64,000 nt of DNA, from contig JACKDM010000004.1 of the NCBI GenBank assembly GCA_020633515.1, positions 70,639 through 134,638 on the forward strand, written 5' to 3'. The notes below the pieces were generated by a model. It saw only the letters and a program-made list of their open reading frames with translations. It was not told the DNA's origin and did not search any database. Numbering within the stretch: position 1 is the stretch's first letter; each line of letters opens with the position of its first letter. Of this stretch, positions 20,701 to 47,552 are shown one piece after another. This stretch comes from Myxococcales bacterium. GTDB taxonomy: Bacteria > Myxococcota > Bradymonadia > UBA7976 > UBA1532. Made by a program: the position numbers and the translations under genes.

Positions 20701-22300
20701 GGCGGGCGGGCTGCGGGTGGGGGTGCTCGGCGACGGGCGGCGGCGGCGGCGGTGGCGGCGGCGCTCGGGGCGGCGGGGCACGAGGTGGGCCGCGGCGTCG
20801 ACGACAGGGTCGAGGCGGTGCTCGATCTGCGGCCGCTCGACGGCGGGCGGGGCGGGCTGCTCGCGGCCGTCGAGACCGCGGCGGCGCTCGCCGAGCGGCC
20901 GCGGCGGCTGGTCTGGATCACGCGCGGCGCGGCGGCGGTCGAGGCGGGCGAGGCGGTCGATCCGCACGCGGCGGCGCTGTGGGGCGCGGTCGCGACGGCG
21001 CGGGCCGAGGCGCCGGGGCTCAGGGCGCGGGTGGTCGACGTGCCGCCGGGTCCGCTCGACGCGGCCGCGGTCGCGGCGGCGGCGCTGGCCGATCACCCGG
21101 GCGAGGGCGGATCGCGCTGCGCGGCGGGCGCCGGCTCGCGCCGCGGCTGCACCCGACGCCGCGGCCGGCGCTGGTCGCCGAGCCGGCGCCGGTCGACGGG
21201 ACGTGGCTGATCACCGGCGGCCTCGGCGGGGTGGGGCGCGCGCTGGCGGCGCACCTCGTCGCGCGCGGGTCGCGGGGCTGCTGCTCGTCGGGCGGCGGCC
21301 GCCGGACGCGGCGACGGCGGCGCAGATCGCGCGCTGGCGGGCCGAGGGCGTCGCGGTGGCCGCGGCGGCGGTCGACGTCACCGACGCGGCGGCGCTCGCG
21401 CAGGCGCTCGCCGAGGCGCGGCCGGGGCTGCCGCCGATCGTCGCGGCGGTGCACGCGGCGGGGGTGCGGGGCGACGCGCCGCTCGCCGCGCTGACGCCGG
21501 ATCACCTCGCGGCGGTGCTCGCGCCCAAGCTCGACGGCGCGGCGGCGCTCGCGGCGGCGACGACCGACGATCCGCTGCGAGCGCTGGTGCTGCTCGGCTC
21601 GATCGCCGCGCTCGTCGGCAACGCGGGGCAGGCGGCGTACGCGGCGGCGAACGGCGCGCTCGACGGGCTCGCGCACCGGCTCCGCGCGGCGGGGCGGCCG
21701 GCGATCTGCCTCGCGTTCGGGCCGTGGGCGGTGGGCATGGCCGACGACGCGACCCGCGACCGGCTCGATCGGATCGGCGCCGAGGCGTTCGCGCCGGCCG
21801 AGGGCGCCGCGCTCGTCAGCCGGCTCGCGACGCTGCCCCGGCCGTCGCTCGCGGTCGCCCGGGTCGACTGGCGGCGCTGGGCCCGCCACGCGCCGCCCGA
21901 CGCCGCGCTCGCGCCGCTGCTCGCCGAGGAGAAGGCCGCGGCGCCCGATGTGCCCGGCGCACCCGACGCGCTCGATCGCGCGGCGCTGCGGGCGCTCGAA
22001 GCCGAGGCGCGCGGCGCGGCGCTGCGGGCGTGGCTCGGGGCGCGCCTCGCCGCGCTGCTCGAGCTCGACGCGCCGCCGGCCGACGACACCCGGCTGATCG
22101 ACCTGGGCTTCGACTCCTTCTTCGCGGTGCGGCTGCGGGGCCTGCTCGACGCCGCCGGGGTCGGGGTCCCGATCGCGCGGCTGCTCGACGACGCGACCCC
22201 CGCCGGGATCGCCGCGCTCATCCTGGCCGATCTCGACGCGACGACCGCGTCGGCGCCCGCGGCCGCCGAGACCCAAGAGACCGAGGAGTTCGTGTTTTGA
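11792..22300 (+). CDS. Type I PKS1: ACP-KS-AT-AT-DH-KR-ACP / KS-DH-KR-ACP (multiple apparent frameshifts)
   Basis: The start is the ATG at 11792 (MSRAQVSRSEGERD) after GGGGGAG; the stop is TGA at 22300. Domains by approximate position: loading ACP (GLGLDSLG, 11.8-12.0 kb); KS1 (DTACSSALV, HGTGTPLGD, NIGHLEAAAG, 12.1-13.4); AT1 (GYSVGEW, FFAHVP, 13.4-14.3); AT2 (GHSLGE, RAFHSPRM, malonyl-like, 14.6-15.5); DH1 (15.6-16.4); KR1 (VTGGLGAL, VLFGSVAG, AAYAAANAAL, 16.5-17.6). Then ACP1 (ELGLDSLMAL, 17.8); KS2 (DTACSSSLV, 18.1-19.3); DH2 (LLDEHRPFG, HPGMLDSAFRA, 19.8-20.6); KR2 (LITGGLGGVGR, LLGSIAALVG, 20.7-21.9); ACP2 (DLGFDSFFAV, 22.1). Module 2 has no AT. Conserved sequence switches frame near 14222, 14700, 15870, 16.4-17.8 (several), 19552, 20.7-20.8, 21.1 and 21.26 kb; most are repairable by one base. 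Its end overlaps the NRPS1 start. Confidence 0.85.
13430..15480 (+). other. Tandem acyltransferase domains of the PKS1 loading module
   Basis: Two AT domains follow KS1. AT1 has GYSVGEW (Tyr where GHSxGE has His) and FFAH where extender ATs have HAFH or YASH. AT2 has canonical GHSLGELTAACV and RAFHSPRM, as in malonyl-specific ATs. An N-terminal ACP followed by KS-AT-AT is the myxobacterial arrangement in which one AT loads the starter onto the first ACP and the other loads the extender. By that precedent AT1 is the starter AT; its atypical motif gives no clear starter prediction. At least two frame jumps (near 14222 and 14700) fall here. Confidence 0.75.
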
Positions 22301-25300
22301 ACACCGCCGACCTGCTCGCCGCCCTGACCGCCCGCGGGGTGGTGCTCGAAGCCGAAGACGGCCGCCTCAAGGTGCGCGCCGCCAAAGGGGTCATCGACGA
22401 GGCGCTGCGCGACCGCATCGCGGCGCACAAGGACGCGCTGCTCGCGCAGGTGATCGAGCGCGACGACCCGCACGCGCCCTTCCCGCTGACCGACATCCAG
22501 CAGGCCTACCTCGTCGGGCGCACGCCCGGCTGGCCGCTCGGCGAGATCGCGTGCCACGCCTGCACCGCGTTCGAGGGGCCGGCGCTCGATCCGGCGCGCA
22601 TGGAGCGGGCGTGGCACGCGGTCGTGCGGCGCCACCCGGCGATGCGGCTGCGGATCACCGACGACGGCCGCCAGCGGGTGCTGCCCGCGCTGCCGCCGTG
22701 GTCGATGCCGGTGCACGACCTGCGCGACGCGGCGCCCGACGTCATCGCCGCGCACGTCGAGGCGACCTGGGCGCGGCTGGTGCGGCGCAACGCCGATCCG
22801 CGCGCCGAGCACCTCTTCGCGATCGAGGTCACGCTGCTGCCCGGCGGGCGGATGCGCACCGACACCGACTTCGACATGATCGCCTGCGACGCCTCGGGGA
22901 TCGGGGTGCTGCTCGCCGAGTGGGGCGCGCTCTACCACGACCCCGACGCCGCGCTGCCGCCGCCGGTGACGACGTTCCGCGAGGCGGTCTTCGAAGAGCG
23001 GGCCCGGCGCGCGACGCCGGCGTGGCAGGCGCACGCGGCGTACTGGCTCGAGCGGCTGCCCGCGCTGCCCCCGGCGCCGGAGCTGCCGCTCGCCCGCTCG
23101 CCCGAGGCGACGAGCGGCATGGTCACCGATCGGCGCGAGCGGCGGCTCTCGCCGGCGACGACCGCCGCCCTCTTCGAGCGCGGGCGCGGCCACGGGCTCA
23201 CCCCGACCCACATCGTCGGCGCGATCTTCGGCGAGGTGCTCGCGACCTGGAGCAGCGGGCGCGCCTTCACCCTCGATCTGACGCTGTTCCGCCCGCCCCC
23301 GACCGCGATCGGCGCCGGGCCGCTCGTCGGCGAGTTCACCAGCACCGTGCTGCTCGCGGTCGACCCCGAGCCGGCGCGCTTCGTCGACCGGGCGCGGGCG
23401 CTGCGCGACCGGCTCGCGGCCGATCTGGAGCACGTCGAGTGCAGCGGCGTCGCCGCGGTGCGGGCGCACGCGCGGCAGAGCGGCGTCACCCGGCACTTCC
23501 CGGTGGTCTTCACGAGCATGCTCAACGACCGCGGCGGCAGCGTCTGGGAGGCCGCGCTGTGGCTCGGCGAGCGCGTCGCGCGGGTGACCCAGACGCCGCA
23601 GTGCTGGATCGACCATCAGGCCTACATCGAGGGCGGCGCGCTGTGGCTCGCGTGGGACGTGCCGCGCGGGCTGTTCCCGGCCGGGCTCATCGAAGACGCC
23701 TTCACCGCCGAGATCGCGCTCTGCGAGCGGCTCGCGCACGACGAGGCGGCGTGGACCAGCGCGCGCTTCGACCTGTTGCCGGCGGCGCAGCGCGCGCGGC
23801 GGGCGGCCTACGACGCGAGCGACGGGCCGGTGGTCGAAGGCCGCCTCTTCGACGGCTTCCGCGCGATGGCCGAAGCGCACCCGGAGCGGATCGCGGTGAT
23901 CGACGAAGAGGGCGCGCTCGACTACGGCGCGATCGAGGCGCGCGCGAACCGGATCACCGACGCGCTCGTCGAGCACCGGCCGGCGCCGGGGGATCCGATC
24001 GTGGTCTGCCTGCCGCGCGGCGCGTGGCAGGTGGCGGCGGTGCTCGGGGTGCACGGCGCGGGCGCGGCGTACGTGCCGCTCGACGCCGACTGGCCGGCGG
24101 CGCGGATCGTCGACCTCTGCGCGCGCTGCGGGGCCGCGGTGGTGGTGACCGACGCGCACCTCGCGCGCCTCGAGTGGCCGGCGGGGGTCGCGGTCGTCAC
24201 GGTCGAGGCGACCGAGACCCGCCCCGCGACCCGACGCCCGGCGCCGCAGGGGCCGCACGATCGGGCCTACATCATCCACACCTCGGGCTCGACCGGCGCG
24301 CCCAAGGGCGTCGTGATGGCGCACGCCGCGACGCTCGCGACGATCGACGACCTCAACCGCCGCTACGCGCTCGGGCCCGACGACCGGGTGCTGTCGCTCT
24401 CGTCGCTGGCGTTCGACCTCTCGGTCTACGACATCTTCGGCTTCCTCGCCGCGGGCGGCGCGGTGGTGCTGCCGCCGCCCGATCGCGCGCGTGACGTGCA
24501 CCACTGGATGTCGCTGCTCGACCTGACCGGGGTGACGGTGTGGAGCACGGTGCCGGCGCTCTTCGAGCTGCTCGTCGAGGCGGTCGAGCGCCGCTGCCGG
24601 CGCGGCGAGCCGGCGCCGGGCGCGCTGCGGGTGATCATGCTCAGCGGCGACTGGATCCCGGTCGACCTGCCGGCCCGCGCCCGCGCGCTGTGGCCGAAGG
24701 CGCGGATCTACGGCTTCGGCGGCGCGACCGAGGCGGCGATCTGGTCGACGATCGAGCCGATCGAGGCGCTCGACCCGGCGGCGACGAGCGTGCCCTACGG
24801 CAAGCCGCTGACCAACCAGCGCATGTATGCGCTCGACCGCTGGCTGCGGCCGTGCCCGGAGTGGGTGCCGGGCGAGCTGTACATCGGCGGCGTCGGGCTC
24901 GCCGACGGCTACTGGCGCGAGCCGGCGTTGACCGCGGCGCGCTTCGTGACCCACCCGGAGACCGGCGAGCGGCTGTATCGCTCGGGTGATCAGGGGCGGT
25001 TCCTGCCCTCGGGGGACCTCGAGTTCCTCGGGCGGCTCGACAGCCAGGTCAAGGTCGGCGGGGTGCGGGTCGAGCTCGGCGAGGTCGAGGCGGCGCTGCG
25101 GGCGCTGCCCGGCGTGCGCGACGCGGTCGTCGACGCGCCGGGCGACCGCCACGCGCGCCAGCTCGTCGCCTGGATCGTGCCCGAAGACCCCGACGCGCCG
25201 CCCGATCCCGAGGCGCTGCGGACCGCGCTCGCGGCGAAGCTGCCGGCGCCGATCGTGCCCCGCCACTACCGCCCGCTCGCCGCGGCGCCGCTCAACACCA

Positions 25301-26301
25301 ACGGCAAGGTCGATCGCAGCCGGCTGCCGGCGTTCGCGCCCGCCGCCGCGCCCGCCGCCGCGGCCGCGACCGACGACGGCGCGCTCGGCCGGGTGCTCAC
25401 CGTCATCGGCGAGGTCATGCCCGGCCTGTCGCTCGGCCCCGACGACGATCTGGTGCGCGCGGGCGCCAACTCGGTGGATCTGATCCGGCTCGGCGCCCGG
25501 CTCAACGACGTCTTCGGCCACCGCCCGCCGATGGTCGAGATGCTGCGGCAGGGCAGCCCGGCGGCGCTCGCGCGCTTCTACGCGGCGGCCGCGCCGACCC
25601 ATGCGCCCGAGGAGGGCCCGGCGCTGATCATCGAGCCGGCGGCGCGCGCGGCGCACAAGGCGAAGCAACTCGGCCTGCGCCCGATCAGCGGCCCGACCCG
25701 CGCGCTGCACCGGCCGCCGCCGCGGCTGACCGACTACCTCGACCGGCAGAGCCAGCGCGCCTTCGCCGCCGCGCCGATCGCGGCCGAGGCGCTCGGCGCC
25801 TGGCTCGCGGCGCTGTGCCCGGTCGAGCTCGACGGCCGGCTGCACCACCGCCACGCCTCGGCGGGCGACACCCGCCCGCTGCGCACCTACCTCTGCGCGC
25901 GCCCCGACGCGGTCGCCGGGCTCCCGGCGGGCGCGTGGTACCACGATCCGATCGAGCACCGCCTCGCGCCGGTCGGCCCCGGCCGCCCGATCACGCCCGC
26001 GATGCACGCGCCGAGCAACCGCCCGTGGGTCGAGGCCGCGCCGCTGATCGTCTGCTTCGTCGCCGCCCGCGCCGCGATCGAGCCGCTCTACGGGCCGTCG
26101 TGGCGCGACTTCGCGCTGATCGAGACCGGCGCCCGGGCGCAGCTCCTCGAAGGCCACGCGCTCGCCTGCGGCCTCGGCGTCTGCCAGCTCGGCGACCTCG
26201 ACCGGGCCGCCGTCGGCGCGGTGCTCGGGCTCGCCGCCGACGAGGTGCTGCTGCACGCGATGGCGGCCGGGGGGGCGCTCATCGACGACGAGGCGCTGTG
26301 A
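22297..26301 (+). CDS. NRPS1: TubC_N docking-Cy-A-PCP-Ox, cysteine to thiazole
   Basis: 1334 residues. It starts at TTG 22297, overlapping the PKS1 stop as TTGA, which implies coupled translation. Residues 1-60 (NTADLLAALTARGVVLEAEDG) form a TubC-type docking domain. A heterocyclization domain follows from residue 62 (PFPLTDIQQAYLVGR), with its DxxxxDxxS motif as DMIACDAS near residue 193. The A domain has YIIHTSGSTGAPKG (about 658). Specificity positions read D-L-Y-S-M-S-F-I-W, close to the cysteine code DLYNLSLIW with three changes. The PCP serine is in AGANSVDLI (about 1057). Residues 1108-1332 are a nitroreductase-like FMN oxidase domain (RHASAGDTRPL, GAWYHDPIEHRLAP, IEPLYGP), as in thiazole-forming NRPSs. 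It lacks a thioesterase, so the chain passes on. The frame is intact. It ends 6 bp from the convergent kinase gene. Confidence 0.92.
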   Translation: MNTADLLAALTARGVVLEAEDGRLKVRAAKGVIDEALRDRIAAHKDALLAQVIERDDPHAPFPLTDIQQAYLVGRTPGWPLGEIACHACTAFEGPALDPARMERAWHAVVRRHPAMRLRITDDGRQRVLPALPPWSMPVHDLRDAAPDVIAAHVEATWARLVRRNADPRAEHLFAIEVTLLPGGRMRTDTDFDMIACDASGIGVLLAEWGALYHDPDAALPPPVTTFREAVFEERARRATPAWQAHAAYWLERLPALPPAPELPLARSPEATSGMVTDRRERRLSPATTAALFERGRGHGLTPTHIVGAIFGEVLATWSSGRAFTLDLTLFRPPPTAIGAGPLVGEFTSTVLLAVDPEPARFVDRARALRDRLAADLEHVECSGVAAVRAHARQSGVTRHFPVVFTSMLNDRGGSVWEAALWLGERVARVTQTPQCWIDHQAYIEGGALWLAWDVPRGLFPAGLIEDAFTAEIALCERLAHDEAAWTSARFDLLPAAQRARRAAYDASDGPVVEGRLFDGFRAMAEAHPERIAVIDEEGALDYGAIEARANRITDALVEHRPAPGDPIVVCLPRGAWQVAAVLGVHGAGAAYVPLDADWPAARIVDLCARCGAAVVVTDAHLARLEWPAGVAVVTVEATETRPATRRPAPQGPHDRAYIIHTSGSTGAPKGVVMAHAATLATIDDLNRRYALGPDDRVLSLSSLAFDLSVYDIFGFLAAGGAVVLPPPDRARDVHHWMSLLDLTGVTVWSTVPALFELLVEAVERRCRRGEPAPGALRVIMLSGDWIPVDLPARARALWPKARIYGFGGATEAAIWSTIEPIEALDPAATSVPYGKPLTNQRMYALDRWLRPCPEWVPGELYIGGVGLADGYWREPALTAARFVTHPETGERLYRSGDQGRFLPSGDLEFLGRLDSQVKVGGVRVELGEVEAALRALPGVRDAVVDAPGDRHARQLVAWIVPEDPDAPPDPEALRTALAAKLPAPIVPRHYRPLAAAPLNTNGKVDRSRLPAFAPAAAPAAAAATDDGALGRVLTVIGEVMPGLSLGPDDDLVRAGANSVDLIRLGARLNDVFGHRPPMVEMLRQGSPAALARFYAAAAPTHAPEEGPALIIEPAARAAHKAKQLGLRPISGPTRALHRPPPRLTDYLDRQSQRAFAAAPIAAEALGAWLAALCPVELDGRLHHRHASAGDTRPLRTYLCARPDAVAGLPAGAWYHDPIEHRLAPVGPGRPITPAMHAPSNRPWVEAAPLIVCFVAARAAIEPLYGPSWRDFALIETGARAQLLEGHALACGLGVCQLGDLDRAAVGAVLGLAADEVLLHAMAAGGALIDDEAL

Positions 26302-26307
26302 GGAGCC

Positions 26308-28107
26308 TTACTGTCGCCCGATCCCCGAGGGCGCGACCTCGGGCTGGCTGATCTGCGCCCGGCCGCGCAGCCCGCTGAAGACCGTCGCCGCGAGGAACAA
26401 CAGCGCCCCGACCCACACCTCGAGCGGGATCGGATCGACCCGGTCGAGCCACGCCGCCATGCCCGGCGTCATCGGGAGCCACTGCCCGTGCTGGTGGCTG
26501 AAGAGCATCACCCCGGCGGCGACGACGAGCAGCGTGGTGCAGAGCAGCGCGTTGGCGAACATCTTGCCGAGGATGGCGGCCTTGGTCGCGGTGTTCTGGA
26601 TCGTGCGCGCCCGGCGGCGCACCCACTCGACGTTGTAGAAGCTCTCCTCGACCGCGCCGCGCACGAGCTTGGGGACCTCGAGCGCGAGCGAGGCGACCTG
26701 CTCGACGAGCGCCTCGGGCTTCATCGCCGCCCGGCGGTGCCGCGCGGTCGCCTCGCGGTTGTAGCGGCGCATCAGCTTGAAATAGTCCATCTCGGGGTAG
26801 AGCGCGCGCAGCGAGGTGTCGAGGGTGAGCTGCGCGCGGTTGACGCGCAGGAACGCCCAGGTCGCCGGGACCCGGTAGCGGTTGAGGATGATGACCATCT
26901 GGCTGTAGGCGTAGCCCATCGACTTGAGGCTGAACGAGAGCTTGGGCGTGCGCGCCCGCAGCGCCCAGCCGCGCATGAAGCTGACGAGCTCGTTCTTGCA
27001 GTCCTCGACGCCCGCCGCCGGCAGCTCGGGGCCGAGCAGCAGGAAGAGATCGGCGGCCTTGGCGTACTGCTGGCGGGCGAGCGCGCGCTGCATCTCGTTG
27101 TACTGCGTGAGGAAATCGGCTTCGAGCCAGCCCACCGAGCCGAAGTCGATCAGCGCGATGCGGCTGTCGCGCAAGAGCACGATGTTCCCCGGGTGCAGGT
27201 CGCCGTGGAAGTAGTTGTCCTCGAAGAGCTGCCGGGCGAGCGACATCCACAGCCGGCGGCCGACGCGGGCCTCTTCGATGCCGTTGTCGAGCAGCCAGCG
27301 GGCGAGCCGGTCGGGGTCCTCGTCGCGCAGGCGCAGCACGTCCGACATCAGCGCGCCCTGCACGAACTCCATCACCAGCACCCGCTCGGCGAGGTGCTCG
27401 CGGAAGATCTTGGGCGCGTAGATGCCATGCCGCTTGAGGTTGCGCCGCATGTCGCGGATCGCGGTCGCCTCGAAGCGGTAGTCGAGCTCCTCGCTGAGCG
27501 TGCGGTCGAGCTCCCGCTGGAAGTCGTTCCAGCGGAACATCAGGTAGAAGCGCAGCCGCACCGCGGTGTTGCAGATGAAGCGCACGAAGCGGATGTCGCC
27601 CTGCATCGCGTCGGCGATCGTCGGCCGCCGCACCTTGACCGCGACCGCGACGCCCTCGCGGCGCAGCACCGCGCGGTGGATCTGGCCGATCGAGGCCGCG
27701 GCGAAGGGCGCCTCTTCGAATTGGGAGAAGACCGCCTCGATGGGCTTGCCGAGGTCTTCTTCGATGATGCGGCGGGTGTGCTCGAAGGCGAAGCCGGTCG
27801 CGCGGTCCTGCAGGCCGGAGAGCACGTCGCAGAACTCGGCCGAGAAGAGGTCGCGGCGCATCCCGAGGAGCTGGCCGACCTTGACCCACACCCCGCCGAG
27901 GCGCTCGAGCATGCGGCGGGTGACGATCGCCTGCGCGCGGATGTCGGCGCGCCGCACCAGCCGCAGCCAGACGATGCGCAGCGCGGTGGCGCCGATGACG
28001 ATCGCGAGCGCGAGCGGGCGCAGGCGGCTCGGGCGGCTCACCGGGGCGATGAGCGGTCGCTTGCGGTCGGTCACGAGGGGGGTGGGGATCCACTCGGGCT
28101 TGAGCAT
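26308..28107 (-). CDS. UbiB/AarF (ABC1)-family atypical kinase
   Basis: 599 residues from the ATG at 28107 (MLKPEWIPTPLVTDRKRP) with an AAGGAG site; the longer open frame upstream belongs to other sequence. ABC1/ADCK-family features are present. These are the KxGQ motif in GGVWVKVGQLLGMRRDLFS, the Ala-rich loop AAASIGQIHRA in place of a Gly-rich loop, the lysine strand VAVKVRRP, the catalytic HGDLHPGNIVLL and the metal-binding LIDFGSVGW. Two hydrophobic helices near the C-terminus suggest membrane anchoring. The family supports quinone or other isoprenoid-lipid metabolism by ATPase activity. It lies 133 bp downstream of PKS3 on the same strand and tail to tail with NRPS1. Whether it serves the cluster or is a bystander cannot be judged. 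Confidence 0.93.
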   Translation of the reverse strand: MLKPEWIPTPLVTDRKRPLIAPVSRPSRLRPLALAIVIGATALRIVWLRLVRRADIRAQAIVTRRMLERLGGVWVKVGQLLGMRRDLFSAEFCDVLSGLQDRATGFAFEHTRRIIEEDLGKPIEAVFSQFEEAPFAAASIGQIHRAVLRREGVAVAVKVRRPTIADAMQGDIRFVRFICNTAVRLRFYLMFRWNDFQRELDRTLSEELDYRFEATAIRDMRRNLKRHGIYAPKIFREHLAERVLVMEFVQGALMSDVLRLRDEDPDRLARWLLDNGIEEARVGRRLWMSLARQLFEDNYFHGDLHPGNIVLLRDSRIALIDFGSVGWLEADFLTQYNEMQRALARQQYAKAADLFLLLGPELPAAGVEDCKNELVSFMRGWALRARTPKLSFSLKSMGYAYSQMVIILNRYRVPATWAFLRVNRAQLTLDTSLRALYPEMDYFKLMRRYNREATARHRRAAMKPEALVEQVASLALEVPKLVRGAVEESFYNVEWVRRRARTIQNTATKAAILGKMFANALLCTTLLVVAAGVMLFSHQHGQWLPMTPGMAAWLDRVDPIPLEVWVGALLFLAATVFSGLRGRAQISQPEVAPSGIGRQ

Positions 28108-28240
28108 GGCGGCTCCTTGGGGGGGCAGGCGTCGCGCTCGGGCTGCGGGGGGTCGGCGGCGCGCGCGCCCCCCAGGACCGCGCGCGCCGCACCCGCCGTC
28201 TGCATCATCGATCGAGGCCGGCGCGGGGCACCAGAACACG

Positions 28241-47318
<19,078 letters not shown>

Positions 47319-47552
47319 GACGACCCCCCTTGCCGTAGCAAAACGCGCTCGGATCCCACCGCGCCGTTCGCCCGCGATCTCCGCGACCGAAGAAGGCCGT
47401 CGAAAGCCGAACTCCGCGCTCCCCTCACCCACCGTGATACCAGCCCGCCGCCCCCCCGACCACCCCGGACGACCCCGCACGGGCCGGCCAGAAGCCGCTG
47501 GCGCCCCGCCGCCCCCCGCGGCACTCTGTCCCCACCCACCGCTGGAGGCCCC
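47319..47552. promoter_or_regulatory. Divergent promoter region, megasynthase and hydrolase-methyltransferase
   Basis: The 234 bp separate two genes read in opposite directions, so both promoters must lie here. Only the ribosome-binding sites (AAGGGGGG for the left gene, GGAGG at 47544 for the right) are clear; I see no convincing sigma-factor boxes or operator. Confidence 0.45.

Noticed and set aside
26324..26343. Hairpin CCCGAG...CTCGGG near the NRPS1/kinase junction as a terminator
   Set aside because: No T-run follows and it lies inside the kinase coding sequence; any terminator function is unsupported.
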